A stretch of 64,000 nt of DNA from Ponticoccus litoralis (GTDB lineage Bacteria > Pseudomonadota > Alphaproteobacteria > Rhodobacterales > Rhodobacteraceae): NCBI RefSeq assembly GCF_039769985.1, contig NZ_JBDNCH010000002.1:1302001-1366000 (forward strand), read 5' to 3'. Below are positions 49,061 through 62,715 of the stretch, piece by piece (position 1 is the first letter of the stretch; each line of letters begins with the position of its first letter). The notes beneath the pieces are model-generated. The model ran no database searches, was not told the origin of the DNA, and worked only from the letters and a program-made list of their open reading frames with translations. A program made the translations under genes and the position numbers.

Positions 49061-49782
49061 ATGCTTCGCCTCTTTCCCTTCGTCCTCGTGCTTCTGTCGG
49101 CCTGCGCGCCTGTCATGCTGCCGGACCCCGCCCCCTCGGAGGCGCCCGGCCTCGGGATCTCTGCCGGGGCCCGAGGCCAAGGCCAACCGGATGGCGCGGC
49201 AGTTCGTCGAAGTGGTGGCCACCGTCGAGCCGGTGGCCGAAGAGGAATGCCGCGCCCGCACCAGCGGCATGAACTGCAATTTCCAGATCGTGGTGGACGA
49301 CCGGCCCGGGCAGGCGCCCAATGCCTTCCAGACCGAAGACCGCTTCGACCGCCCGATCCTTGCCTTCAACCTGGGCCTGATCAACTCTGTCCGCAATGCC
49401 GACGAACTGGCCTTCATCATGAGCCACGAGGCCGCGCACCACGTCATGAACCACCTCGCCAAGACGCGGGAAAGCGCCACCTACGGCGCGGTGATCTTCG
49501 CGGGCATTGCCGCCATCGGGGGCGCCGAGGCCGAGGCCGTGCGCAGCGCCGAACAGCTGGGCGCGGCGGTGGGCGCGCGCGCCTACTCGAAGGAATTCGA
49601 GCTGGAGGCCGACCAGCTGGGCACCATCATCGCCCTGCAGGCCGGCTACGACCCGGTGCGCGGCGCGGCCTTCTTCACGCGCATCCCCGACCCGGGCAAC
49701 CGCTTCTCGGGCTCTCACCCCCAACGCCGCACGCGTCGACATCGTGCGCCGGACGGCGGCTCGGATGACCGGCGGCTCCTGA
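49061..49782 (+). CDS. M48-family metallopeptidase lipoprotein (two apparent frameshifts)
   Basis: About 239 residues after repair. A lipoprotein signal (MLRLFPFVLVLLSACAPV, lipobox LLSAC) anchors it to a membrane facing the periplasm. The zinc motif is MSHEAAHHVMNH (HExxH) with the third ligand in FELEADQLG. It belongs with M48 peptidases of the BepA/LoiP type, which act in outer-membrane quality control. One insertion is in the G-run at 49166-49169 (PGPEAKANRMARQFVEV follows), a second at about 49706-49711 (TTCTCGGGCTC); removing one base there gives LTPNAARVDIVRRTAARMTGGS. Confidence 0.85.
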
Positions 49783-49861
49783 GGCGCTTGACCTGAGTCA
49801 AGGCACAGGCGCCGATTCTGCCCGCAGTCTGTTCCAAGGTTAGCCCGAGGGAGAGACTGCC

Positions 49862-50125
49862 ATGCAAAGCCCGTCCACGCTGAAGCGCCACGCCGCCCTG
49901 GTCGATGACATGGCCAGCCTGCAGGGGCTGGACCTCGAAGAACAGATGCTGCGCGGCACCCTGTCGTTCAGCGCGCTGGAGGACGCCGTGCTGCGCTGCA
50001 CCGGCTGCACCGCGCCGGACCGCTGCGCACAGTGGCAGGCCGCGCATCAGGGCACCCGGGCGGCTCCGCCGGACTACTGCCGCAACGCCCCGCTCTTCGC
50101 CAGTCTTCAGGCCGACAAGCCCTGA
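49862..50125 (+). CDS. DUF6455 protein with four conserved cysteines
   Basis: An 87-residue protein of the DUF6455 type. N-terminal helices (LVDDMASLQGLDLEEQMLRG) are followed by C46, C49, C55 and C73 (CTGCTAPDRC, then YCRNAP), spacing CX2CX5CX17C, which could hold zinc or an iron-sulfur cluster. Start at MQSPSTLKRHAAL with a GGGAGAG ribosome site. Function unknown. Confidence 0.8.
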   Translation: MQSPSTLKRHAALVDDMASLQGLDLEEQMLRGTLSFSALEDAVLRCTGCTAPDRCAQWQAAHQGTRAAPPDYCRNAPLFASLQADKP

Positions 50126-50235
50126 CCGGCGCGTTCAGGGCGATGCGCCCGGGCCGAACAGCGCATGTGAATGCCTGACGCGGACCGGGCGCGGCACTCT
50201 CCGCCCCTCGGGCGGGAAGAGCGTCCCGGCCCCAC

Positions 50236-51219
50236 TTAATCCGCGCGCAGGTTCCGCGCCGATTCCTTGATCGCGTCGTATTGGCCCGAGGGCCGGAAGC
50301 GCCACAGGTACTCGGGCAGCACCGCCTCCGGGGCCGTCGGCTGGATGCCCAGATCGGCAAATCCCTTCGCCCCTGCGGCAACCACGTTGTCATGTCGCAG
50401 CGTGCGCACCTGGTCACGGGTGACCTGCGCAGGAACAAGGCCAAGTGTCGCCGTCTGCACAAGATCCATGACCCAGCTCATGGGCGCCGCCAGCCAGAAC
50501 GGGATGTTCACGATGGCACGACGCCGACGGATCACCCCCAGCATCCCCCGCATCAACTCGCGGAAGCTGTGCACATCCGGGCCGCCAAGCTCGTAGACAC
50601 CCGGCGCGGCGGCCCCCGTGACCCCCATGACTGCGGCACGGGCCACGTCGTCGACATAGACGGTCTGGAACCGCGTGTCGCCGCCGACCACCGGCAGCAC
50701 CGGAGACAGCCGCGTCATGCCCGCGAAGCGGTTGAAGAAGGCGTCCTCGGGGCCGAAGATCACCGAGGGGCGCAGGATCACCGCCTCCGGCATATGGGCC
50801 AGAACCGCCGCCTCTCCGCGTCCCTTGCTTTGCGCATAAAGGCTGTCGCTTTCGGCATCCGCGCCGATGGCCGAAAGGTGGACCATGCGAGCGACGCCCA
50901 GCTCTGCCGCGACCCGGGCGATTCGACCCGCCCCTTCGGCCTGCACGGCGTCGAAGTTGTTCTTGCCGGATTTGTCGAAGGTGCCGACGCAATTCACAAC
51001 CGCGTCCGCGCCCTTCAGCACCGCGCGCACGCTGTCGTCGTCGCGGATATTGGCAAAGACCGGCTCGACCTGGCCGACAACACCGTAGGGTCGGACAAAG
51101 ATCGCCTCGTTCGGGCGGCGGCAGGCGACGCGCACGCGCCAACCCTCCTGCGCCATGCGCCGGGCAATGTAGCGACCGACGAAGCCCGATCCTCCGAAGA
51201 TGGTGACGAGTTTGGACAT
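50236..51219 (-). CDS. NDUFA9-like NAD(P)-binding oxidoreductase
   Basis: A 327-residue atypical SDR of the complex I NDUFA9 subunit group. VTIFGGSGFVGRYIARRM is the dinucleotide-binding start, VNCVGTFDKSGKNNFDAVQAEG and HLSAIGADAESDSLYAQSKG are the family-specific continuation. In bacteria of this class the protein is encoded away from the nuo operon and may act as a complex I accessory or a ubiquinone-related enzyme. The start at MSKLVTIFGG is conserved. Confidence 0.88.
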   Translation of the reverse strand: MSKLVTIFGGSGFVGRYIARRMAQEGWRVRVACRRPNEAIFVRPYGVVGQVEPVFANIRDDDSVRAVLKGADAVVNCVGTFDKSGKNNFDAVQAEGAGRIARVAAELGVARMVHLSAIGADAESDSLYAQSKGRGEAAVLAHMPEAVILRPSVIFGPEDAFFNRFAGMTRLSPVLPVVGGDTRFQTVYVDDVARAAVMGVTGAAAPGVYELGGPDVHSFRELMRGMLGVIRRRRAIVNIPFWLAAPMSWVMDLVQTATLGLVPAQVTRDQVRTLRHDNVVAAGAKGFADLGIQPTAPEAVLPEYLWRFRPSGQYDAIKESARNLRAD

Positions 51220-51365
51220 GCGCTGCCTTTTCTCCACGAGGTATGGTCCCGGGATACAGGCCCGGGGCATCTCCGGCAAGGCGCCCGATTGCCGCGTGAA
51301 AAACTTTGCGGAAGGGCGTTGACACCCCCGCGGACAACCCGTAAATGCATGCCTCACCAACCCGT

Positions 51366-51452
<87 letters not shown>

Positions 51453-52345
51453 TTATCCCCTTTAAAAATCATCCGTCGGATCATTGGGTTATGCAGTCTC
51501 TGGACCAGCGCCTGACCCTCGGCATGGGCCATGCCGATAGCGGCCCCTCACCACATCCCAGACGCGGGCGACACTGGCTTTGAGGACAGACCTCGGGGGT
51601 GCCTGCCCCTCTCCCTCGCCCGATCCCGGCGCGGCAAGCCGCTGGCCATCCTGCCCCGCCAGAGGATCCGTGCAGCCCTGCTTCGCAGGCCGTGGAACAG
51701 TCCGGTTCGGCCTGCCGATGTGGCCGCGACTTGCGTCACCTGTGTCGGCGGATGACAGCCATGCTGGCAGCCGGATACCGGCCCGACGCATGGACACCCG
51801 GCGCCCCAGAACGGCACCTCAGCGCCGCCATGGCCTCTGCCCTGACCTCCCCGGCTGCGTCGCAGAGATGCCCTCCCTGCGGCCCGAAAAGCGCAGCGGG
51901 GCAACCAGTCCGACCGCCACGATCACGGCGACCAAACGGCCATATCCCACGGTCGGCCTCAAGCCGCCGAGCGAGACACGAGGCGCCCCTGTCGCCGTTT
52001 TTCCGGCGCACCTGAGGCTCTCCCGAAAGGCCGCCTCCCCAGGCGATCGATATCGAGCGCGCTGCACGGGGAATCGTCGGTCCTGATACAGTCTGGTCGG
52101 CGCCAGCGGGTCATGGCGCAGGGGCAGCACCCGCCCTCAAGGGACGTCCGGCTGCAGCCCCGATCCCGTCCCGGCAGCCCCCAGGGCTTCGCGGGTTGCC
52201 ATAGACCTTCCTGGCCGGACCTGTCCGGTGCATGTCCCGGGCGTTCATTTTCCACGCTGTGGCTGACGGCGTGGGGGCACGCGTTGAGGGCGGGTTGCCC
52301 TGGCCTGGCAGTTTTTTTTCGGGAATTTTTTGGATTTTGGATGCA
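51453..52345. other. Gene-free region after tRNA-Leu
   Basis: About 890 bases of GC-rich DNA in which I can support no gene. Several short open frames exist on both strands but none shows a family motif, ribosome site and coding bias together. It may contain decayed genes; the position next to a tRNA is the usual place for integration, but I see no direct repeat of the tRNA end. Confidence 0.5.
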
Positions 52346-52392
52346 AGAACGCCCCGGCTGATGGGATCAGTCGGGGCGTTCTGGTGTTTTTT
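52346..52392 (+). terminator. Hairpin with T-run near the end of the rRNA operon
   Basis: AGAACGCCCCGGCTGAT (52346-52362) pairs with ATCAGTCGGGGCGTTCT (52366-52382), 16 of 17 positions, followed by GGTG and six Ts on the plus strand. The minus strand, on which the rRNA operon is read, has no T-run after it, so as an intrinsic terminator it points against the operon. It would stop plus-strand transcripts from the tRNA-Leu side before they enter the 5S gene. Confidence 0.6.
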
Positions 52393-52416
52393 GTATAGAG
52401 AGATTTGGTTTTTACT

Positions 52417-52536
52417 AGGTTTGGCGGCGACCTACTCTCCCACGTCTTGAGACGCAGTACCATCGGCGCGGAGGCACTTAACGGTACCGGGTTCGGAATG
52501 GATCCGGGTGTTTTGCTCTCGCTATGACCACCAAAC
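52417..52536 (-). rRNA. rrf: 5S ribosomal RNA
   Basis: About 120 bases on the minus strand, beginning GTTTGGTGGTCATAGC and ending GTAGGTCGCCGCCAAACCT, with the conserved middle CCGAACCCGGTACCGTTAAG. The termini pair (GTTTGG/CCAAAC). Ends are set by comparison with known 5S sequences. Confidence 0.93.
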
Positions 52537-52769
52537 CAAGGAAAAACCAAAATGCTGCGCATTTTGCTTTTGCTTGGTTTGGTGAGCGGGTGACAGGGTA
52601 TCTTGCACAGCAAGACGGCCCGAGAACCCGCACCCTAGCAAGCTGGGCGCTGATACGCAGCACAATCAACATCGTCGTCCAGGTCATGTACACGTTCTGT
52701 GTATGCTTGTTTTCCGTAACAGGTTTGATGCGCTACCGCTTTGCTACTTGAGCGCGGAGGCGTATCCAA

Positions 52770-52789
52770 CCTTGCTGTTACTGGATCAA

Positions 52790-52796
<7 letters not shown>
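52770..52796 (-). other. 23S processing stem, 3' arm
   Basis: On the minus strand this arm reads GCTTGATTTGATCCAGTAAC plus AGCAAGG. It pairs with the 5' arm at 55637-55663 at 26 of 27 positions, the long base-paired stalk that RNase III cuts to free pre-23S RNA. Confidence 0.8.
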
Positions 52797-55636
<2,840 letters not shown>

Positions 55637-55645
<9 letters not shown>

Positions 55646-55663
55646 GATCCAGTAAGAGCAAGG
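55637..55663 (-). other. 23S processing stem, 5' arm
   Basis: On the minus strand it reads CCTTGCTCTTACTGGATCAA ATCAAGC, complementary to the arm at 52770-52796 with one mismatch. TGCTCTTAC inside this arm also resembles the boxA antitermination sequence (TGCTCTTTA). Confidence 0.8.
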
Positions 55664-56233
55664 TTTTAGATGGTCCCGAAGGACCAAATGGAGGATCGCT
55701 TTAGGATCGTTCCTCCGCCCCGCTGGTTCACAGGGCCTTGCGTTGAGCGACACGGTCGGCAGACCGCCCCGCTCTCTTACCGGACAAAGCATACTTTCCC
55801 GCCCTCGCCTTCCGGCGAGGACTGTCACCTGGTTAAGGTGACTTTGGTTAGTGTACTTGACTTGGACAACGATTGCTCTTTTCAGAAGGGATATCCCGCG
55901 ACGGTACGGCTAGACCACCTTGGAACCTTCACCGTGGTCCTTTCCGCGTCACGCCTTGCGGCGATCCCCGGTCAGGGGTGAACCAACTGAGATTGCCGAA
56001 CACTTACGGCAATCAAGCAACGTTGATTGTTTCTCTCTATACGATGTCATTGAGTTTGTCCCAGCGCCTTGCGGCTGCTTGAGGACGAAGTCTCGTCCGA
56101 TTGGACGGGGAAGCATTCGCAAATGCTTGCCGATCTAATCGGAGAACTATGCTGGTCCGGTTTTCGCTGAATGGTGCCCTCTCGTGAGCTTTGCTTCGCA
56201 AAGCCACTGTCGGGACCACTTTCCTGCGGAAAG
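55664..56233 (-). other. 16S-23S spacer, part between tRNA-Ile and 23S
   Basis: About 570 bases of spacer without a gene. It contains several short hairpins typical of spacer RNA (for example CCTCGCCTTCCGGCGAGG at about 55803). Composition is near neutral GC, unlike the coding DNA around the operon. Confidence 0.7.
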
Positions 56234-56310
<77 letters not shown>

Positions 56311-56331
56311 ATTCTTTCGGGCCCTGCTTGA

Positions 56332-56407
56332 TGGTGGAGCCTAGGAGGATCGAACTCCTGACCTCCTGAATGCAAATCAGGCGCTCTCCCAGCTGAGCTA
56401 AGGCCCC
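56332..56407 (-). tRNA. tRNA-Ala (TGC), CCA encoded
   Basis: On the minus strand GGGGCCTTAGCTCAGCTGG starts the gene; anticodon loop TTTGCAT gives TGC; T-arm AGGAGTTCGATCCTCCT; ends AGGCTCCACCA. It lies on the 16S side of the spacer, 21 bases before tRNA-Ile in the direction of transcription. Confidence 0.97.
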
Positions 56408-56552
56408 GTGCTTTGGAACCCCACACGGCGATCCGTGCGGAACCTAGCGTTCTGAAGAGATATGAGGACGGCGATGGCCCGGTGTGATCGGCTTTGATTG
56501 CCGATCTTCTGCTAAGTGCATCATGATCAAGGCGAACCTTGATGCTAGAAGC

Positions 56553-58022
<1,470 letters not shown>

Positions 58023-58474
58023 AAAGCATCTTGCGATGCTATCCTTGACGTTCGAACCTCTGCACATCTCCAATACTCACCGGTGCTTTGGGGGCATCCG
58101 GCTATATCCACCCGGCTAAGGAAGGATACGTATTGGAAGTCATCTGTTTGATTGTGCTTCAGGTTTCATCAGAAACCGAAAGCCGCTCAAACAGTGAAGC
58201 TGACACCACATCATCGGTCGAAGCCTAGTGGCGCGACATACAGACAGTTGATCCATCGATTTGAACCAAAGCCGCCCGCATATCTCTTCAGATATTAGCG
58301 ATGTCAAATAGCGTAGAAACAAATACCGAACCGGTGCGCCCTAACTTCTTCGGCGCGCCCGCCCGTCATGCCTCTGATTTCTGCCGCCGCGCTTCCCTTT
58401 CCGAACCCCTCGTTGGCGTCCCGTCCGTTCCGTCTGGCGTCCCGTCGTGCGCCTCAGCGCCGCCGGTGAAGGGG

Positions 58475-58503
58475 GTTCTACGGTTAGTTCCCCAGACCCG
58501 CAA
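58475..58503 (-). promoter_or_regulatory. Candidate rRNA operon promoter
   Basis: On the minus strand TTGCGG (plus 58498-58503), 17 bases, TAGAAC (plus 58475-58480), about 450 bases upstream of the 16S start. The transcribed leader begins near 58468. The 58023-58790 gap otherwise holds the leader, AT-rich upstream DNA (58500-58600) of the kind that boosts rRNA promoters, and a DnaA box. Confidence 0.6.
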
Positions 58504-58664
58504 GCGCTTTCTTCACGGAATGTCAGATTTTCTTCACGAAACCACTTATCAGACTGTTACAAAAGGATTTATTTCTTCATTTCTCCACCCCACGACGCCC
58601 GAATTCCCGCTTTCCCCCCGCAAAACCCCGGCCCCCGCACGCCCGCCAGACACCCCCGTACCGC

Positions 58665-58673
58665 TTATCCACA
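58665..58673 (+). promoter_or_regulatory. Perfect DnaA-box sequence TTATCCACA
   Basis: An exact consensus DnaA box between the rRNA promoter and msrQ. It is isolated: no second perfect box or AT-rich unwinding element is seen close by, so it is not an origin. It could tie rRNA transcription to DnaA, or be chance. Confidence 0.4.
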
Positions 58674-58790
58674 GGCTTACCCCCAAAGCCCCCCGATTCC
58701 ACCGAGTCCAAACAACCCTTGAGCGTGAAGCACCGGCGACTCGCGGACAGAAAGAAGCCCCGCGAGCAACTCGCGGGACCTCTTCGGCCT

Positions 58791-59405
58791 TCAGCTCGGG
58801 GCGGCCTGCCGGTTCGGCTGGCCCCTGGGGATCGTCCGAAGCGCCAGGAGGACCAGAACAAGCCCCATGTACAGGAGCGGCTCCAGCTGGAAGCCCTTCG
58901 TCAGCATCACGAAGTGCAGCGCCCCCAGCAGTGCCACGACATAGGTCAGCCGGTGCAGCCTGCGCCAGCGCGGACCAAGGGCGCGGACCGCGCGGTTGTT
59001 CGAGGTCGCCGCCAGCGGGATCATCAGAGCGAAGCCCGCCATGCCCACGGTAATATAGGGGCGCTTTACGATGTCGGCCCAGATCTGCCCCAGAAGCTGG
59101 ACGTCGAGCAGCAGCCAGACCAGCAGATGTGCCGTGACATAAAAGAAGGCCATCAGGCCGATCGCGCGCCGGAACTTAAGCAGGTTCACCCCGGCGAAGC
59201 GCCGCAGCGGCGTCACGCAGAGGCCCGCAATCAGCAGCTTCAGCGCCAGCGCGCCATATTCATGTTCAAGTGCCTCGATCGGGTCCACCCCCAGCCCGCC
59301 GGTCAGCCCCAGCCAGAACAGCCAGGGCGCCGGCAGCGCGAGCGCAAGGTAGACCATCCAGACCGGCACGTGGCGCGCCGCGCGGTTGATGGCATCGACC
59401 GGCAT
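58791..59405 (-). CDS. msrQ: MsrQ, heme-binding membrane subunit of MsrPQ
   Basis: A 204-residue inner-membrane protein with about six helices. It passes electrons from the quinone pool or flavins to MsrP. The conserved heme-ligating histidines are visible in TAHLLVWLLLDV, RWRRLHRLTYVVAL and LLGALHFVM. The ATG overlaps the msrP stop by one base (TGATG). Length is normal. Confidence 0.94.
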   Translation of the reverse strand: MPVDAINRAARHVPVWMVYLALALPAPWLFWLGLTGGLGVDPIEALEHEYGALALKLLIAGLCVTPLRRFAGVNLLKFRRAIGLMAFFYVTAHLLVWLLLDVQLLGQIWADIVKRPYITVGMAGFALMIPLAATSNNRAVRALGPRWRRLHRLTYVVALLGALHFVMLTKGFQLEPLLYMGLVLVLLALRTIPRGQPNRQAAPS

Positions 59406-60316
59406 CAGAACTGCGCCTTCAGGTCCATGCCGTCATAGAGGGCCGCGACCTCTTCCTCGTAGCCGTTGAACATCAGCGTCGGCTTGCGCTTGGCAAAGAG
59501 GCCACCGCCAATGGTGCGCTCGGTCGCCTGCGACCAGCGGGGATGATCCACGCTCGGGTTCACGTTCGAGTAGAAGCCGTATTCGCGGGGCGCGGCCTTG
59601 TTCCACGCGGTGGGCGGCTGCTTGTCGGTCAGGGTGATGCGCACAACGGACTTGATCGACTTGAAGCCGTATTTCCACGGCACCACCAGCCGCAGCGGCG
59701 CGCCGTTCTGGTTGGGCAGCGGTTTGCCGTAGATCCCCGTCGCCATGATGGTCAGCGGATTCAGCGCCTCGTCCAGCCGCAGTCCCTCGACATAGGGCCA
59801 GTCCAGCACGGGGCGGCGCAGGCCCGGCATCTCTTCGGGGCGGTAGACCGTTTCAAAGGCGACGTAGCGCGCGCCGGACTGCACGCCCGCAAGATCCAGC
59901 AGGTCCGCCAGTTCAAAGCCGTTCCACGGCACCACCATCGACCAGGCCTCGACACAGCGGAAGCGGTACAGGCGGTCCTCGATGGTCATCTGGCTGAGGA
60001 TGTCCTCGAGCGCGTAGTCGCCGGGCCGGTCCACCATGCCGTCGATCGTCACCGACCACGGTTCGGTCGTCAGCCTGTGGGCATTGGCCGAGGGATCGCC
60101 CTTGCCGGTGCCGAACTCGTAATAATTGCAGTAGCTGCTGATCTCTTCGAAGCTGTTGGGCTTCAGCGCCCCCTCTTCCTGCGCCATGGCCGGGGCGCCA
60201 AGGGCCATCGCGCCCCCCGCCATTCCCATCCCGGCCAGGATCTGGCGGCGGTTCAGGAAGGCCGCCTCGGGCGTCACATCCTGCATCGTCAGCCGGTTTG
60301 TCCAGCGGTTGGCCAT
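59405..60316 (-). CDS. msrP: MsrP, periplasmic methionine-sulfoxide reductase (molybdoenzyme)
   Basis: A 303-residue molybdopterin enzyme that repairs oxidised methionines in periplasmic proteins. The twin-arginine signal is NRRQILAGMGMAGGAMALG (about residues 22-40). The molybdenum-ligating cysteine is in YRFRCVEAWSMVVPW. KYGFKSIKSVVRI and SVDHPRWSQATER are further conserved parts. The start is decided by AGGAGG eight bases before the ATG at 60316. Operon with msrQ. Confidence 0.95.
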   Translation of the reverse strand: MANRWTNRLTMQDVTPEAAFLNRRQILAGMGMAGGAMALGAPAMAQEEGALKPNSFEEISSYCNYYEFGTGKGDPSANAHRLTTEPWSVTIDGMVDRPGDYALEDILSQMTIEDRLYRFRCVEAWSMVVPWNGFELADLLDLAGVQSGARYVAFETVYRPEEMPGLRRPVLDWPYVEGLRLDEALNPLTIMATGIYGKPLPNQNGAPLRLVVPWKYGFKSIKSVVRITLTDKQPPTAWNKAAPREYGFYSNVNPSVDHPRWSQATERTIGGGLFAKRKPTLMFNGYEEEVAALYDGMDLKAQF

Positions 60317-60420
60317 CGTGTTCCTCCTGTGTCTGGCGTTTCCGGATAGATAGCCGCCCTGCCCTTTCGGACAAAGAAACGCCTTGTCACGTTGGCGCGC
60401 GGGCGCTGTAACAAAACGCG

Positions 60421-61941
60421 TCAGCCGTCGCCGCGCAGCATTCTTTCCTTGTCGGGGGTCTTGCGCTTGATCGAGGGGTTGATCTCGTTCAGCTGGACAG
60501 AGCGCCCGTCGTCCATCACCACGCGCACGTGCCGCCGTCGCATCATGCGCGGTTCGGCCACGCCGACGGAATGGGCGATCGTCTCGACCTCGTTGATGAT
60601 CGAGCGGGCGTAATTCGCGACCTTGTCCTCTTTGCGCTCGACCACCAGCCCCTTCTGCAGGTCCCTGTTGTGGGTGGTGATGCCGGTCGGGCAGGTGTTC
60701 CTGTTGCATTTCATCGCCTGAATGCAGCCCAGAGAGAACATGAAGCCCCGCGCCGAGGTCACGAAGTCCGCGCCGCAGCAGATGGCCCGGGCCACATCGC
60801 CCGGCGTCACCATCTTGCCGCTGGCGACGATGCGGATGCGCTCATGCAGGTCGAAGCGGTCGCGTATGTCGACCATGCGGATCAGCGCCTCGCGCAGGGG
60901 CATGCCGACGAGGTCGATCAGCGGCATGGGCGCGGCGCCGGTGCCGCCTTCGCCGCCGTCGATGGTGATGAAGTCGGGCGCGCTGCGCGGACCGCGCTCC
61001 TGGATCAGCTCGAAGAACTCCACCCGGGGATCGGCAGAGCCGAGGCAGGTCTTGATGCCCACCGGCTTGCCGGTCACCTCGCGGATGTGGTGAATCAGGT
61101 CCAGCAGGTCCGCGAAGGTATCCACCTCTGTGTGCCGGTTCGGGGAAATCGCGTCCTGCCCGACGCGGATGCCCCGGATCTCGGCGATCTCCTTCGAGAC
61201 CTTCGACCCGGGCAGGATGCCGCCCTTGCCCGGCTTTGCCCCCTGGCTCAGCTTGATCTCGAACATCTTCACCTGCGGTCGGGCCGCCACCGCGCGCAGC
61301 TTGTCGTCCGACAGGATGCCGTCCTCGTCCCGCACCCCGAACTTGGCCGTGCCGATCTGGAAGACCACGTCGCAGCCGCCTTCCAGGTGGAAGGGCGACA
61401 GGCCGCCTTCGCCGGTGTTCATCCAGATGCCCGCCTTCTTCGCGCCACGCGACAGCGCCCGGACCGCGGGTTCCGACAGGGCGCCGTAGGACATGCCCGA
61501 GATGTTGAAGATCGACGGCGCCTTGAAGGGTTCCCGCGCGAAGGGGCCGATGGTCATCGGCGCGGTCGCCGCATACTGATCGTCGAGCGGCGGAAAGACC
61601 GCGTTCACGAAGATCGGCGTGCCCGGCACCTGGATATTGCGGGTCGAGCCGAAGGCCACGGTGTTCCCCGCCCCCTTGCTGGAGGAATAGACCCAGTTCC
61701 GCTGCGCCCGGTTGAAGGGCATCTCTTCGCGGTCCATGGCAAAGAAATACTGCCGGAAGAACTCTCCCAGCTCCGTGAACAGGCCGCGAAAACGCCCGAT
61801 GACCGGGTAGTTTCGACGGATCGCATCCTCGGTCTGGGTCCGGTCCACAATGAAGAAGATCACCGCCACGGCGACCGCCAGCGCGATCAGAAGAACGAAG
61901 AGCAATGCGAGGTATTCCAGCGCCGTTCCGGCAAGTCCCAT
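60421..61941 (-). CDS. FMN-binding glutamate-synthase-family protein
   Basis: A 506-residue membrane-anchored relative of the GltB central and FMN domains. Residues 7-32 form a membrane helix (ALEYLALLFVLLIALAVAVAV). The FMN-binding barrel follows: FNISGMSYGALSEPAVRALSRGA, CLGSADPRVEF, and TIDGGEGGTGAAPMPLIDLVG. The cysteines of the 3Fe-4S site are in LGCIQAMKCNRNTCPTGI. There is no glutaminase domain, so it is not a classical GOGAT; the substrate is unknown. A terminal basic segment may interact with a partner. Confidence 0.9.
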   Translation of the reverse strand: MGLAGTALEYLALLFVLLIALAVAVAVIFFIVDRTQTEDAIRRNYPVIGRFRGLFTELGEFFRQYFFAMDREEMPFNRAQRNWVYSSSKGAGNTVAFGSTRNIQVPGTPIFVNAVFPPLDDQYAATAPMTIGPFAREPFKAPSIFNISGMSYGALSEPAVRALSRGAKKAGIWMNTGEGGLSPFHLEGGCDVVFQIGTAKFGVRDEDGILSDDKLRAVAARPQVKMFEIKLSQGAKPGKGGILPGSKVSKEIAEIRGIRVGQDAISPNRHTEVDTFADLLDLIHHIREVTGKPVGIKTCLGSADPRVEFFELIQERGPRSAPDFITIDGGEGGTGAAPMPLIDLVGMPLREALIRMVDIRDRFDLHERIRIVASGKMVTPGDVARAICCGADFVTSARGFMFSLGCIQAMKCNRNTCPTGITTHNRDLQKGLVVERKEDKVANYARSIINEVETIAHSVGVAEPRMMRRRHVRVVMDDGRSVQLNEINPSIKRKTPDKERMLRGDG

Positions 61942-62058
61942 ATTCTACGCTCCGAATGTGTTGATTTGTCTCACCACCCGGGCCGTTTACTTCCCCTTTT
62001 GTAACGGCAGGATGTGCAAGCGGATGCTGGTGCGCATCCTTTGCGAAAGGAAAGACAA

Positions 62059-62502
62059 ATGAAACCGTTTCTTTGCATGACCGCGGCGCTGGCCTGTCTG
62101 GCCCTGCCCGCAACCGCGCAGGAGCTGGTCACCTATGAAACCGACCAAAGCTTCGACGACGTGGTCTTCGGGCTGGAAAGCGCGATTCTCGACGCCGGTC
62201 TGGTGATCGACCACACCAGCCACGTCGGCGAGATGCTCGAGCGCACCCGCGCCGACGTCGGTTCCGACGTGGTGCTCTTCGACCAGGCGGATGTGTTCAG
62301 CTTCTGCTCGGCGGTGGTGTCGCGGCAGGTGATGGAGGCGGATCCGATGAACATCGCCTACTGCCCCTACGACATCTTCGTCATGACCCGGCCCGACACA
62401 GAGGGCACCACCATCGGCTTCCGCAGCTATCCCGAAGGCCCGATGCAGGCAGTGCAAGAGATGCTGGACGGCATCGCCCGCAGTGCCATCGGCGAAGACT
62501 GA
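62059..62502 (+). CDS. Secreted DUF302 protein
   Basis: A 147-residue protein with signal peptide MKPFLCMTAALACLALPATAQ and a DUF302 domain (YETDQSFDDVVFGLESAILDAG, then NIAYCPYDIFVM). DUF302 proteins are small periplasmic or cytosolic proteins of unknown role, sometimes tied to copper or sulfur metabolism. Start after GAAAGGAAAGAC. Divergent from the glutamate-synthase-like gene. Confidence 0.87.
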   Translation: MKPFLCMTAALACLALPATAQELVTYETDQSFDDVVFGLESAILDAGLVIDHTSHVGEMLERTRADVGSDVVLFDQADVFSFCSAVVSRQVMEADPMNIAYCPYDIFVMTRPDTEGTTIGFRSYPEGPMQAVQEMLDGIARSAIGED

Positions 62503-62715
62503 TACCCGGATCGGGCGATTTCCGATCACGGGACGCGCGCGGCGGTTCACGAAAACCTGAGTGGACGAGCCGCGAAGGCGCGGGCTTAGGCGGGGCGGTT
62601 GCCCCGTCAACGGCACCCCACGAAATCGTAAGCCTGATCTGGCCGCGTTTCTCCTCCGTAGCCTTCGCGATGAGACGGTTGTCGCATCGTGATGCACACA
62701 ACAGGAGAGACACCC

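Noticed and set aside
51819..52130. Minus-strand open frame with a hydrophobic stretch (GRLVAVIVAVGLVAPLRF)
   Set aside because: No ribosome site, no family, arginine-rich flanks; could be a decayed gene but cannot be supported.
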